NCBI GenBank assembly: GCA_033002965.1
Contig: JAURVB010014818.1
Coordinates: forward strand, 1 to 64,000
Direction: 5' to 3'
Origin: Piper betle
Taxonomy: Eukaryota > Streptophyta > Magnoliopsida > Piperales > Piperaceae
DNA length: 64,000 nucleotides
Every line of letters starts with the position of its first letter. Position 1 is the first letter of the stretch. Below, piece after piece: positions 1-11,279 of this stretch. The notes under the pieces were generated by a model that was given only the letters and a program-made list of their open reading frames with translations, was not told the origin of the DNA and did not search any database. The translations under genes were made by a program, and so were the position numbers.

Positions 1-204
1 GGGGCCAAGTGTCCTGACCAATAAAATCCAAATCTTAATTTATTCATCTTTTTCTGCATTGAAACACCAAAATTAAGCATATATAATAAAATATTAATTA
101 ACTAAAAAATAAAGTAAAATATTACTTAATTAATAATGTTTATACCCGGGAAGTACAAAATCATATTAAAAATATTGAGAAATATTATATATTTTAAACA
201 CTTA

Positions 205-1960
205 ACATCCCCTCGCCCCAACATTTCCCCCCGTGATCTCCCCATTGTGAAGCAGCTGCCTCCCCCCCCCCCTCCCCTCCCCCACTTTGGTGACCTGTCC
301 GCCCCTGCCCCCCGCCTGCCGCCCGTAGCCGTGGCCCTCCAGCATTTCTCCCCCACCACCCAACCCCCCCCCCCGGCCCGCTGTGATCTGTCCCCACCCG
401 CGCTGGCCGCCCCCTTCCACCCCTCCCACACCCCTGTCCCCGCCTACAATCGCGGCCCCCTCCCCTTGTGCCTGCACGCAACTGCAGGCCCCGCGGGTGT
501 CGTTGTCCCCTCGCTGCCACCCCCACCTCGGTTCACATCTTTTCCTCCGTCGCCGGATTCTCAAGTGGCCTAACCAAATAGAGGGGGATGGAAATGACGA
601 TGACAATTTCGTAATAAAAACTTAACTCGCTCCCTACGAAATAAATTAAAAAATAATAATTTCGTAATAAAAACTTGACTCACTCCAGACTCGAGTCAAG
701 TTTTTAATATGAAAAAATATTAAAAAAATAAAATACGTTTGTAATAAGAAATTGACATGGTCCTTCCTCGCTTACGACTCGTAATATATTAAAAAAAATA
801 ATTTTGCAATAAAAATTTGACTATATTCACGAAAAAACTTGACTCGCTCCCGACTCGAGTCAAGTTTTTATTACGAAATAAATATTAAAAAAATAAAATA
901 CTTTTGTAATAAAAAATTGACACGGTCCTTACTCGAGTCAATATTAGGCAAAAAAATTAAAAAAATAATTTTGTAATAAAAAATTGACTCTATTTATGAA
1001 AAAACTTGACTCGCTCCCGACTCGAGTCAAGTTTTTATTACGAAATAAATATTAAAAAAATAAAATACTTTTGTAATAAAAAATTGACGGCGTCCTTACT
1101 CGAGTCAATATTACATGAAAAAAATAAAAATAATAATTTTGTAATAAAAACTTTACTCACGAAAAAACTTGACTTAACCACCCCCATCGCCGGCCACCGC
1201 GCTCCTAACTCGATTTACTATTGCATGAAAAAGAATTAAATAAAATTTTCATAATAAAAATTTGACTCACTCCCGACTAGAGTAAAGTTTTTATTACAAA
1301 ATATATTTTAAAAAAATAAAATAATTTTGTAATAAAATCTTGACTCCCTCTCGACTTGATTCAATATTATATGAAATAAATATTTTTTAAAAAAATTTAT
1401 AATAAAAAGTTGACTTGCTCCTGACTAGATTAAAATTTTTATTATGAAATATTTTTTTAAAAAATAAAATAATTTTCTACTAAAAACTTGACTCATTCGT
1501 GACAAGAGTCAAGTTTTTATTACAAAATTATTTTTTTAATTTTTTTCATGTAATATTGACTCGAATAAAAACTATATTAACTTTTTATTATAAAAGTATT
1601 TTATTTTTCTAATATTTATTTCGTAATAAAAACTTAACTTGAATTAGATGCGAGTCAAATTTTTATTACGAAATTGTCATCGCCCTTTCCATCCCCCCTC
1701 TGTTTTGTCACACCATCGCTGGCGACCACGCTGGTTGAGAATCGGGCAACATAGGAAAATATGTGAACCGGGGTGGGGGGTGGCGGCGAGGGGACAGCGC
1801 GCCCGGGGGGCCGCAGCTGCGGGTGGGCACAGGGGCATGGGGCCACGACTGCAAGCGGGGACGGGGGCGGGGGGGGGGTGGAAGGGGGCAGCCAGGGGCA
1901 GGGAACGTGTCGGGGGCCGCTTCACAGGGGGAAGATGACTGGGGAAATGCTAGGGTTGTG
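205..1960. mobile_element. Foldback-type element with long GC-rich inverted arms
   Basis: The GC-rich block at about 205-610 is repeated as an inverted copy at about 1670-1960. Reading inward from each end, both arms pass the same landmarks in order: a cluster resembling CATTTCCCC, TGTGAAGC, a long C-rich tract, CCCTCGC-GCCACCCC, GGTTCACAT-TTTTCCT, GGGGGATGGAAA and GATGACAATTTCGT. Between them lies an AT-rich core of hairpin units. Long inverted arms around a repetitive core is the layout of Foldback or large MITE-type elements. I cannot fix the exact ends or a target-site duplication, and no transposase is present. Open frames across the arms come from GC-rich composition and are not genes. 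Confidence 0.65.
610..1650. repeat. AT-rich tandem array of CTTGACTC/GAGTCAAG hairpin units
   Basis: A motif in which CTTGACTC is followed after about 10 bases by its reverse complement GAGTCAAG, flanked by TAATAAAAA / TTTTTATTA, recurs near 676, 841, 1008, 1263, 1412 and 1490. The better preserved units are about 167 bp apart and each can form a short hairpin. The array is the core of the foldback element. No coding potential is seen. Confidence 0.7.
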
Positions 1961-2299
1961 GGTAATGCTTGATGCAAATGTCTTTATTGTGTTATAGATT
2001 AGGGTGTTATCTAAGCACTCATAATTTTTCTCACTATATAGACGTCATTAAGAGCATGACCAACATGAGTAATTAAAGACTATGCTTGTAGTTCTTTTGC
2101 AGCAGACAGGACAATGGTCCACTTCAGGTAAAATAAATCAACTTTTAAGAAAATTTATAAAATTATGATAAAGTTAATTAATGATGTGATAATTGTCTAC
2201 TTATAACCTACGAATTTTGAGCTTTATCTGAGCTCAATTACATAGCTAAATAATTCTTTTTTCTGAGATGTGTTGAAAGCAGAGTTCACTTCTAATTTT
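1961..2299. other. Intergenic spacer
   Basis: AT-rich sequence between the foldback element and the next LTR-like repeat. No open frame with recognisable protein similarity and no clear repeat ends are seen. Confidence 0.4.
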
Positions 2300-4679
2300 T
2301 GTCTTCCTTTGTAAAATTTGGTTCATGGATATGGTGGTCCGTAAAAATTTCTGAAATCTTACACAGATGTTCCTTAAGAAGGCTTCTTGTCTCATGTCAC
2401 GTTTTATTGCTTTTGGACAACTAGAAAGCCTCTTAGGATTTTTCTTTCCAAAATAGGTCAGAACTGTTCTGAAATTCTAGTGACAAGGACCCAAGTTCTT
2501 GAATTTTTCTAGCCTTGTCTGGATTAAATTTAAGCTCAATAGTTTGTAGGACTAAACCCAATGTGTTAGGAGTCCACACGAGTTGTTAATGAGATTTTTA
2601 GCCCATTTTAAACCCTCGGACTAAATCCATCAAGATTAGTATGTAGTCCAGACCCTTAGATTCCAGAACCTATCACTTAGGTTAATGGGCTTAGAATCCA
2701 GTAAGCACATAGAACGAACCCATAATATAAATTAGAGTTATACCTTAGCCTATTAGGAGCAAGCTTACCAATTTTCAGATCATTCAGAATTCATTTAGAT
2801 AGTTAGAAAATTTGTCCATGTTAGACAGTCCTAGAAATTCAAGATTTAGACTTAATTAGTGTTTTGCATAATTAATCCTTAATGAAACCCCTAAGCTTTT
2901 AAAATATTAATGAAGCAATTTAATAGTAGTTAGGACATAATTAATAAGATTAATTAGGATGTTTTAATTTAATCATGTGTTGTTGCATGATTTAAGGCCT
3001 TACCTCGTGTTGCGTGGCTCTTCATGTGTTTGATTAGTTCATTTTATTTTTGGACTCACTGAGTGAGCTTGCCATGCTAGGTCAAAGAATTCTACTCATC
3101 AAATTTGTAGATTTCCCTATGTTTGTTCTCTTACTTGGCTCCCTGAGTGAGTTTACCCAAGTTTTTACAATAGGACGGGTTATTGGCGTTTTATTGGATC
3201 CTACTAATACCGGGTCATTTAGTATACTTTTCAGTAAGTTTGCTCAAACTTAAAGGATGAGATTCAATGATGGTCTTTAAACGTAAGATCCAAAAACTTA
3301 TATTTTGAAACCCTTCCTACACCTTATATATACAAATATGGAAGCTTTGTTTTCATGATGACTGTGTATGGAGATACGAAGACTGTGCTATTACTTCTCC
3401 TACCCAAAGTAGTACGATTATCTAGCGTATTACAAAGGCAACGCATTTTTAGAAATTGTGGCACCAACAACCAGTTTCTTGTCATTTGAGTACCATGGAA
3501 CGTAAAATAAGGAAAAAATTGTAAGTGTATTATTATGTGTATGAATGTAAGAATCTCCAAGCATATTATCTAGTTCATGATTACTGAGAGTGCTTAGTGC
3601 ACCTCTTGTTACATGACATGTGAGTCTTGGAAGTTTTAAGTTTTCCGTGGATGTTAAGACATCTATCTGACACTTTGATTATTTTCCTAATTTCTTATAG
3701 ACTCAATGATCTTTTGATTATTAACATTTTTCTATTATATATATGTAGGTTTGTGATCTTGGTGTTCACCAGCGTGGCGGGGCGGATCGGATGGCTCGGG
3801 AGGGAGGCAGGGATTTTAGATGTTTTTTATGTGTTTCTTATATTACATTTAATGCTCATATTATTTAATTTATGTCCCTTGGACTCATGGAATTAAATGT
3901 CATGTGATGTACTCTTAAGTGGACTTAGCGCAAATCTATGTATAAGTCTTGTGTATGGATGATGTTATACATGTACCTTTGGTTTATTGCACTGACTTTG
4001 TTTTGCAGGTTGTTGAACAAACTTTGGGGCATAAAAATAGCAAGCTCTGTAGGTTACTTATGTAATCCTCAAAGTCCTTAAATATGACAAGGAGCTAAAT
4101 CAGGTGCACTAAACTTTGCGGGTGCAATTATTTGAGTGTGTAAGAGAAATATCGATAGGAGGAGCAAACATTTCTTACCCTTCGAAGAGTCCACGTGAAG
4201 GCCAGTTGTTAGGGTGAAACCTTAACAATTGATGATTCCCTGTGTAGTTTACTTCTTTGTGTTGAAAGTTATTGGAATTGGTAACTATGACCTTTATAAA
4301 CTAATAAGGTATGTAAGCACAACTCAAAACTAAATAGTAAGAATACGGGTCATGCATTGGTCTTAAGCACCACTTTTAGTTGTAGCGGGGGTGCGCATCT
4401 TCTACATAATATTCGGAGTGCTCATTTGTAGTAAGAATACGAGTCCCTCTCCTGTATACTAGGAATGTCATGTTGGAAGCCTAGTGTTTAAGCCTTCCTT
4501 TTAGCTAATGATATGCAGACACGTTTACATATAATGTTCTACCCCGTTCTATATCTTAAGCCCCATTGAGTGTTAAGATATACTTCCACGTATTAATCTA
4601 ATTTTAGTATGTCTAACGAATAGTTCATCAAGTTTACCATCATGATTCAGTCTAGTCTAGAGCCAAATTGGGTGTTACA
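2300..4679 (+). mobile_element. LTR-family repeat (probable solo LTR), right end GGGTGTTACA
   Basis: The stretch ends at 4679 in TTGGGTGTTACA, a typical plant LTR 3' terminus. It runs collinear with the split copy at about 19.3-20.8 kb plus 29.05-29.45 kb: both contain a GAGTGAGCTTRCC block, a CCCACTAA/CCTACTAATACCGGG block, a GCGGRCGGATCGGAT block, and near the end GTCTAACGAATAGTTC followed by CATGATT. The left boundary is not resolved; 2300 is approximate. No gag or pol coding is present, so a solo LTR is the simplest reading. Confidence 0.55.
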
Positions 4680-5305
4680 TGTTCACTATCGAGTGTTGTT
4701 GTGTGCTTCACTGTGAGGTTTTTCAGTGAGGATCTGTCATTTTCTTAGAGGAGGGAGAGCCTCTACTCACAATGGCATAAATATTCTCAATTAGAGTGTC
4801 TTCTTTAGTTGGAGATTTAAGGTATTCCCACTTAGAGTGTCTTCTATAATTAGAGATTAAGGGTATTCTTAATAGGAGTGTGTTCAAAATAAAGATTATG
4901 AATTTTTTCAATTGGTGTGTGTTCCAGTTGGAGATTGTAGATACCATTTGATCTATTAAGAGGAGATTGACAGACGATGAAGATGATGCTTTGGTTTCAC
5001 CCGATGTTAGAGAGAGAAGGACAAAATTTTTCTTATTCCTTATATTCAGCCATTAATTGATGAAGACTAATTGTATACCTAGAGTATGTTGTGTGCTCTT
5101 GATGAAATTATTGTGTGTACTCATTATTTTGTTATAGTGGATGATTTGTAGTTTTCCTCTATATATATATATATATATATATATTGGAGGGGTTACTTTA
5201 AATTGGCGTACCATTATTGTTTTTACTTTATTCTTTTATCTTGTAAAATATAAAACAAGAAGGTGACTGAAGATTTCAACAAGAGGGTTTTTGGGCCTCT
5301 GAAAG
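4680..5305 (+). mobile_element. Degenerate LTR-like segment left of a PBS-like site
   Basis: The stretch at about 5071-5150 resembles about 5925-6010 (both carry a TGTATAYCTAG-AGTAT segment followed by TGTGT and TCATTAT motifs), as expected for the two LTRs of one short element. It includes an (AT)n microsatellite at 5160-5184. The left boundary is not defined. Confidence 0.35.
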
Positions 5306-5731
5306 TAGTATCAAAGCCTAGTTCGTTGGCTTGTGGAGGTTCATGGAGCTATGATTTGTGAAGCTTTGGTAAGAAGATCAAAATTGTTGGTGTTTTATCA
5401 AAATGACTATTAGATAGTGCTAACGGAGGGTGCTCCTTCCATTAGAGTAGGAGAGATGTGTTAGAAGTTCCAATGAAAGGAGATACAAAGCATTCTACAT
5501 GAGACATGAGAGAAAGTGTGTTGAGATATTTTCCTCCTTATGTAATGGTCGGAAGGTGGTTAATAATGGTGCATCAACTTCGACAAGTGTTCAACATCAA
5601 TGCCTAATGGAAGATTTTTCAAGGAATTTCCACATGGGCTGGAAAGGGAAGATTTGTAAAGGTTGTATCTCCTCCCTATGTGAAGACTAAAACAAGCCCT
5701 GTGTGTTCCATATAATTCAAGAGGGGAGAAT
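5306..5731 (+). mobile_element. Internal region of a small copia-like or TRIM-like element
   Basis: It begins with AGTATCAAAGCC, close to the initiator-Met tRNA primer site TGGTATCAGAGC, and ends with the purine run AAGAGGGGAGAA at 5719-5730, a good polypurine tract placed directly before a TGTTGG start at 5732. Only about 430 bp lie between, with one short meaningless frame, so the element lacks its enzymes. Both signals are on the plus strand. Confidence 0.45.
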
Positions 5732-6010
5732 TGTTGGCGTCCTCCATCATACGATGAATATGAAAAAACCTACAAGTACATAAAAAGCAGTAAATACATA
5801 GAATTAGTCAAAGAGGTTTGAGAAATTTAAAAAGAATTGTGAAAGACAAAAAAAAACTCAATTGATGAGTATTCCAATGCTCAGAGAGGATCATTTAGTG
5901 CTAGTTCTTTGTATCTAAGAGGTTGACTGTATATCTAGTATACTGTTTTGTATTCATTATCGAGTTATCGAGTGTTATTGTGTTTTTCATTGTAGGCTAG
6001 TGATGTTTCA
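5732..6010 (+). mobile_element. Probable 3' LTR of the small copia-like element
   Basis: It starts with TGTTGGCGTCC immediately after the polypurine tract and shares a diverged segment with about 5071-5150. The 3' end is not defined. Confidence 0.4.
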
Positions 6011-7288
6011 TAGTGGTGAAATTGATAACCCTAGTGATTTTGAGGGAGTTTTTGGTAGTTATAATCAATTTTTTATTATATGTAGTAAAAATAACTACTT
6101 AAATTACTAGAATTATCAATTTCATCACTTAAAAATATCATTATTCATCTTTAACTTGGTCAACCATCTATTGCAAAGATGACTTAGCATATCATATTGC
6201 ACCTAAGCTGGATTGTTAATTGAAATATTTTGATGGGTTTAGTTTGATTTTATGAGTAATTTGGTTTAGTTTAAAATATAAAACTCAACCAACAAATGGA
6301 TTTTGGTTAATTTGGTTCAATCGGGTTTGGAATTTAACTGACCCAATGCTTACCCCACCCCCATATAGAGCTCAAGTGCAAGAAAATTTGTGGTTGTTTT
6401 CTCGTAGTACTTGAGACTTCTGGATTTTTTTGTGTGAATTATTCTAAGAATTTGATGTAATTTTCCCCAGCAAGTATATAATTTAATATATCTAATATAA
6501 TTTGCACATATAAGTTTAGTTTAATAATTGAGGAATTCTCTTAGGTTAATCATATTTAAGCACGTGATGATGTATTAAATACAAATTCCATATTTTAAGA
6601 CCATGGCATTCATTGTTATGCCTAAATTGTTAGTATTTAATTAATTCATTGTTTAGGATGAAAGATGGATTCTATATGCATAGAAAAAGGATGGAATTGT
6701 AAATGTATATATATTAATGAATATATATGGTTAATTAGTGCATGAATGTGAATTGAAGTGGAAATCTTTGTTGTAGATCCAACGGAGCCTACATCGTGTC
6801 GTATATAATAGATGCGTCCATCTTTTTTCTCTTTCTTTTTAATTTCTTTTTCTTTATTAAGTCTTCAAAAACAACAATATAGATTAGAGGAAAAGGATTG
6901 TTTTTTTTTCATTTTGTTATCGGTTGGATGTGCGATAGTGGCCTTTGACCAAGAAATATATGTCAATTTAAATTACATGTTAAATGGAGGTACTGATATT
7001 GTAGTGATCATCCCTTGAAATTTCTCAAAATTACCGAAGATATCTGTAAGATCCATAGCAAACTATGAGCTGTCTATTGAATAAATATATATCAGATATC
7101 AGGTGGATATAGATACGTATGGAGAGATACACAGGTCATGTATGATGTATATATAGTAGTACTTATATATAGATAGACAAATTACTCAACATATACATAA
7201 CTTAAATATCGTAGTACTCTATATGTCCAGAAATGGCCTCTATTTTCTAGATAAGAAGTTAGTAAGACATGAAGAGCTAGCTAGCTAC
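6011..7288. other. Intergenic AT-rich region downstream of the PSY-like gene
   Basis: AT-rich sequence without recognisable genes. The part next to 7288 is the likely 3' UTR and terminator region of the minus-strand peptide gene. Short open frames here show no family features. Confidence 0.4.
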
Positions 7289-7814
7289 TTAGGGGTGGCC
7301 ACCCTTTCTTGGATCATGCTTGGGGTTGGGTCCTGTATAGTCATAGTCCAACAGTGAAACCTCCTCCAAAAGCCTTCTGTTTGCTATCTGCATGACAACA
7401 AACACAAGAACATATAAGGTCATGAATCATCTCCATGAGGTAATTAACTTATATGCAACATCTCAATAGAAAATATTTTGCTGCATTGCAGTATGCAATC
7501 AACTGAAATTAAGGAGAACCGATGAACAAGAAAAGCAAACATGCATGAAGATTCATGTACATCAATTTTAGCATGCAAGATTATATATGATCATATGTGT
7601 GTGCACAGAGAAACATACTTTGTAAGGTGTCTGAGTCAAAGGTTTGTAACTCACATCTTCTAAATCCACACCTGCATGTAGAAATAAGATAGATTATCGA
7701 AAAGGAACTTATTAATTTGTATGTATGGCTTATGCATATATCCATGACTTGATCACCAGATGTTAAGTTAAAGAAGATGAGAATGATGAGAAGAGAAGCT
7801 ATGAACTTTGGCAT
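7289..7814 (-). CDS. PSY-type sulfated-tyrosine peptide hormone precursor, three exons
   Basis: Spliced CDS on the minus strand: exon 1 7814-7757, exon 2 7671-7619, exon 3 7387-7289, with GT-AG introns. The joins keep frame and total 210 nt, giving 69 residues. The N terminus MPKFIASLLIILIFFNLTSG is a signal peptide. A short variable region follows, including NRRLL, and the C terminus carries DYDYTGPNPKHDPRKGG. The Asp-Tyr start and PNxxHDP core match the PSY family; Arabidopsis PSY1 has the same DY...NPKHDP plan. In that family the Tyr after Asp is sulfated by TPST, the peptide is secreted, and it acts through PSYR receptor kinases to balance growth and stress responses. Family assignment is from the motif; the exon joins are inferred. 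A second ATG upstream lies in another frame. No lesions are visible. Confidence 0.85.
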
Positions 7815-7877
7815 GTATGTTCTCCTTATGGTGCGACGTATTCTTTGAGTGTTTGGGCATGACTGCACCAGGGAGAG

Positions 7878-7886
7878 TTTATATAT
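7878..7886 (-). promoter_or_regulatory. TATA box of the PSY-like gene
   Basis: The minus strand reads ATATATAAA, 64 bases upstream of the chosen ATG at 7814. Spacing fits a short 5' UTR. A short upstream ATG in a different frame lies between the TATA box and the start, which could dampen translation. Confidence 0.5.
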
Positions 7887-7899
7887 TCACCTTCGTGAT

Positions 7900-9700
7900 G
7901 CTTAGAAGGAAATGCCCACAAGCTTTTTCATAGTTTCCAACCCACTTGAGAGCTTTGTTGAATAATGGAAACCAATACCAACGCCAAAGTCAGGTGCACT
8001 AACTAGAGTAATATCAAGAAACATCACCTTTCGTCTTGATCTCCGAGTATATAAATTACAAAAGCTATATCCAATCATATATGAGAAAGGCAAGTCTCCC
8101 CCTTTTTCATGACTAAGACCCCTAAATATTTGATGTCAGATTCAGAAAAAATAATCACTGCCACTTCTTTACGTTGAGCTTATTTTTTTCTTCAAGTAAA
8201 AAACTCAATGTTAAATGCTTTCTCTAGTATGTGACAAGGGCCCTCTACTCTTTAGTAGATTCCTTTGGAGTTTGTCTTTGCCAACTCTTTCTTTCTGCTT
8301 TTCTTATCTTTACCTGGTTGTGCTGTGTCAGTTAAGCCATCACTACCATTAACACTTGGCAGCAACACTCGAATATTGAATGGTCCTTGCCATTGCCTTT
8401 GCATTGTTCTTAACCATGAATGTACAGCTTTTTGGGCACAGAATCAAAGCAAGAACCAGATACTAAGGGGCCATGATTTATGTGGTGTTAAAGCATTGTG
8501 TGGTGGACATTAAGTACTGAATCATTAGTGCAAGCACTAGCACAAAGAACATTTTCTCTATTGTATCAAAACTAGATAAGTTTACTCTGTCTATGATGCA
8601 GCTGGTTGCTAACTTGCTATCATATTTTCACAGAAAAGAGAAGGCCCAACCTTCTGTAGTTGCTTCCCAGGTCATCTTTCTAAATGTACAGTGAGTGGCT
8701 AATGTTGCTTGTAATCTCTGTTGAAAATGTTCCTCCAAACATGAATAGAACACAGAGAAATTTTAGCTGATCTTGGACATGCATATATATATATCTTCTG
8801 TAAACTCTAGGAAGACCCAGATAGTTATTGATGAAATTGCCCTTTTGAAGTTGCAAAAGGCCATCCATTTTTTATCACAAATTAGTGCTACTATGAATTA
8901 ATTTTCACACTCATCCATTAGAAAAAATAATACTATTTAATTATAAATAATAATGGAATTCTAATCTCCAAGAGGAATTATATCTCTTGGGCTAACGATG
9001 TTAACTCTAGGAGATGGACATCAAATAAGTGGTTAATTTATCTAGGCCAAATGTCTCACCATGAGCAGCCAATATTAGTGTATTAATTTGATATCTTAAA
9101 AATAAACTCTAATTTTAAAGATTGACTTTCTTAAGGAGATAAACTATAATAATATAATTTTTATTTTATTTTATTTTATTTTGATTAGTTAAATAATATT
9201 CCCTTACTTTTTTACGAGAGAGCAATTTTTTTAGTTCTTTTTTTTTAATATAAATAGATTGCTATGCTGACGTCTCTCCTTGGGGAATGTGACCTTTTTT
9301 TAATACAAAATGTTTAACAGTATAGGCTAGTTCAATAGACAAAATTATTGTGATTGGTCACTAGGTTTTATCTTGCTAGCTAATTTGCTAGCTTATTGTA
9401 CATGTCTACCTTCTTAATTTAAATAATAACGTAATACTTTGAAGAAATATAAAACAAAGTGTTAATTTTGAGCAAATATATTTCTTGTAAGTTATAATAT
9501 TTTCTCTCAAACACAAAGAGGCTTACCAACAAAAAAGAGGAATTATCACATAGCACTTTCAATTGTACGAGTAGTCTTAATTGAATGAGGCCACAACAAT
9601 ATTAGACCTGCTGCATATATTTTTTCATCTCACTAGAGACACTTAAATTTATTATGTTTTACTGAAGCAATATTTGGGATCATTTCGATGCAATACCAAA
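7900..9700. other. Intergenic AT-rich region upstream of the PSY-like gene
   Basis: Probable promoter of the minus-strand peptide gene at its left end, then AT-rich sequence with no recognisable genes. Frames at 8265-8513 and 8680-8868 have no family features. No clear transposon ends are seen. Confidence 0.4.
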
Positions 9701-9701
9701 T

Positions 9702-10636
9702 TGTTGGGCCATTCGGGCCCCTAAAAGGAGTTGCAATAGGTGTCACGGGCCTCTTGTAATCCAAAAACTAACTAAAGAAATAAGGTTTTTCATTAGTCTA
9801 TATACAAGTTACCAACATTATCTACAACTGATGTGGGATAAACCCAACAACTCCCCTTCACACATCGGGCGATCCCGAAACAATCATCGTCAAGCAATCT
9901 TACACTTTCATCAGACGACACCTACCTTACAAACTCCCCAACTCCCCTTCACACATCAGGCGACCCTTTTATCAGATGGCACCCACCTTACAAACTCCCC
10001 AACTCCCCTTCACACATCGGGCGACCCCGAAACAATCATTGTCTAGCAATCTCACACTTCATCAGACGACACCCACCTGACACACATCAGGCGACCCTTT
10101 TATCAGATGGCACCCACCTTACAAACTCCCCAACTCCCCTTCACACATCGGGCAACCCCGAAACAATCATTGTCTAGCAATCTCACACTTCATCAGACGA
10201 CACCCACCTGACATGACACCCACCTGACATCTGACAAAACTTCAAACCTCTCATCAGGTAGAACTTCAAACCTCTCATCAGGTAGAACCTATGAAGGAAA
10301 CAATAACAACTCACCTGACACACAATAACAACTCACCTGACACCTGACAAACTTCAAACCTCTCATCAGGTAGAACCTATGAAGGAAACAATAACAATCA
10401 GCGTAGGCAAACCTCGACTCGAACCTGACAATGATAACACTTCTTGGGCTTCGGCCCTTTGGGCCCCCAACCAAGCTCTGGTACCATTGTTAGGCCCTTT
10501 GGGGCCCCCAAAAGGACTTGCAATGGTGTCATGGGCCTCTCTTAATCCAAAAGTTAACTCAAGGAATAAGGTTTTCCCATTATCCCATATACAATTCACC
10601 AATATCATCCACGATCGATGTGGGATAAACCCAACA
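9702..10636 (-). mobile_element. TRIM (miniature LTR retrotransposon), complete
   Basis: Two direct repeats of about 148 bp, 9702-9849 and 10488-10636, each start TGTT(G/A)GGCC and end CCCAACA, the inverted tips expected of LTRs. Flanks CAAAT (9697-9701) and CAAAC (10637-10641) look like a 5-bp target duplication with one change. On the minus strand, ATGGTACCAGAGC (10475-10487) next to the right LTR matches the initiator-Met tRNA primer site at 11 of 12 core bases, and GTGAAGGGGAGT next to the left LTR is a polypurine tract. So the element reads on the minus strand. With under 1 kb and no coding, it is a TRIM moved by enzymes from elsewhere. Confidence 0.85.
9850..10300. repeat. Alternating tandem repeat inside the TRIM
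   Basis: A CACACATC(G/A)GGCGACCC block recurs near 9861, 9951, 10011, 10081 and 10142. Two variants alternate: one continues CCGAAACAATCAT, the other TTTTATCAGATGG. Related CATCAGACGACACCCACC and CATCAGGTAGAAC blocks fill the rest. It looks like local amplification within the element interior. It is not a CRISPR: blocks overlap in composition and have no unique spacers. Confidence 0.75.
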
Positions 10637-10727
10637 CAAACGAGTAAATAAAAAAAAGGGAGAGAAACACTCATCTAACATTTGTCTACGTACCTTTCAA
10701 GCACAATCAGGTTTTTTATTACCCTAA

Positions 10728-10990
10728 AACGCTAGTGGAAAAAGCCTTTATGTCACTGAAATTTCTAGTGACAAATTTGTCATTTTTTTGTCACGGAAAG
10801 ACAATGACAAAATAATGTCATCGAAAAGTCACCAATAAAATCAACATGAGAATCAGCCACCTCTTTGTCACCCCAAATTTGGTGACTAAATATTTGCCGC
10901 CATTTTGATATTGTTTTTTGGTGTCAAATTAAAATTTTGGTGGCGCATTTTTTAAAATTTGTCACTGAAAATTTTGGTGCCAAATGGTTT
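10728..10990. mobile_element. Possible CACTA-like terminus remnant
   Basis: GCTAGTGGAAAAAGCC at the left is followed by many short GTGAC/GTCAC and AATTTGTCA repeats in both orientations. Dense subterminal repeats next to a CACTA-like tip (here CTAGTG on the plus strand) are typical of En/Spm-type ends. No transposase or partner end is identified. Confidence 0.3.
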
Positions 10991-11084
10991 TAATATCAGT
11001 TCGGTCTTGACCTAAATTGAATTCGACCATTTTGCCAAGAGTCTTATGTATAGTATGGTATATATGAACCCATGTCACAACCTC

Positions 11085-11155
11085 CTCCGGTGAAAGCAGG
11101 GAGTTTCAACATCGCAGCCTTAGAGTTTGTATGTGTGATTTGACATGGCCAACAC
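11085..11155 (+). repeat. Direct repeat, left copy (partner near 13047)
   Basis: The block GTGAAAGCAGGGAGTTTCAACA through GATTTGACATGGCCAACACCA is repeated with few changes at about 13047-13113. The two copies flank the gag remnant. Diverged LTR pieces or an internal duplication would both fit. Confidence 0.5.
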
Positions 11156-11279
11156 CATAACATGCTCATACGGCCATTTGCGCCCCATACTTATGGTCTG
11201 AAAGCTGAACCGACTCAAGACTAACCCATATAGGGCAAGGCAACAAGCGGGTAAAAAACCCTACTCCAAAACTAGGGTT

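Noticed and set aside
194..606. Gly/Arg-rich and Pro-rich frames at the window start
   Set aside because: They are in the GC-rich arm of the foldback element, open in several phases, with an inverted partner at 1.65-1.95 kb.
7815..7868. Longer N terminus for the PSY-like protein beginning MQSC
   Set aside because: It would start at a GTG codon and puts basic residues before the signal peptide; the ATG at 7814 gives a clean signal peptide after the TATA box.
9850..10300. Regularly spaced repeats resembling a CRISPR array
   Set aside because: The genome is a plant, blocks are contiguous and alternate in sequence, and they are inside a TRIM; there are no unique spacers or cas genes.
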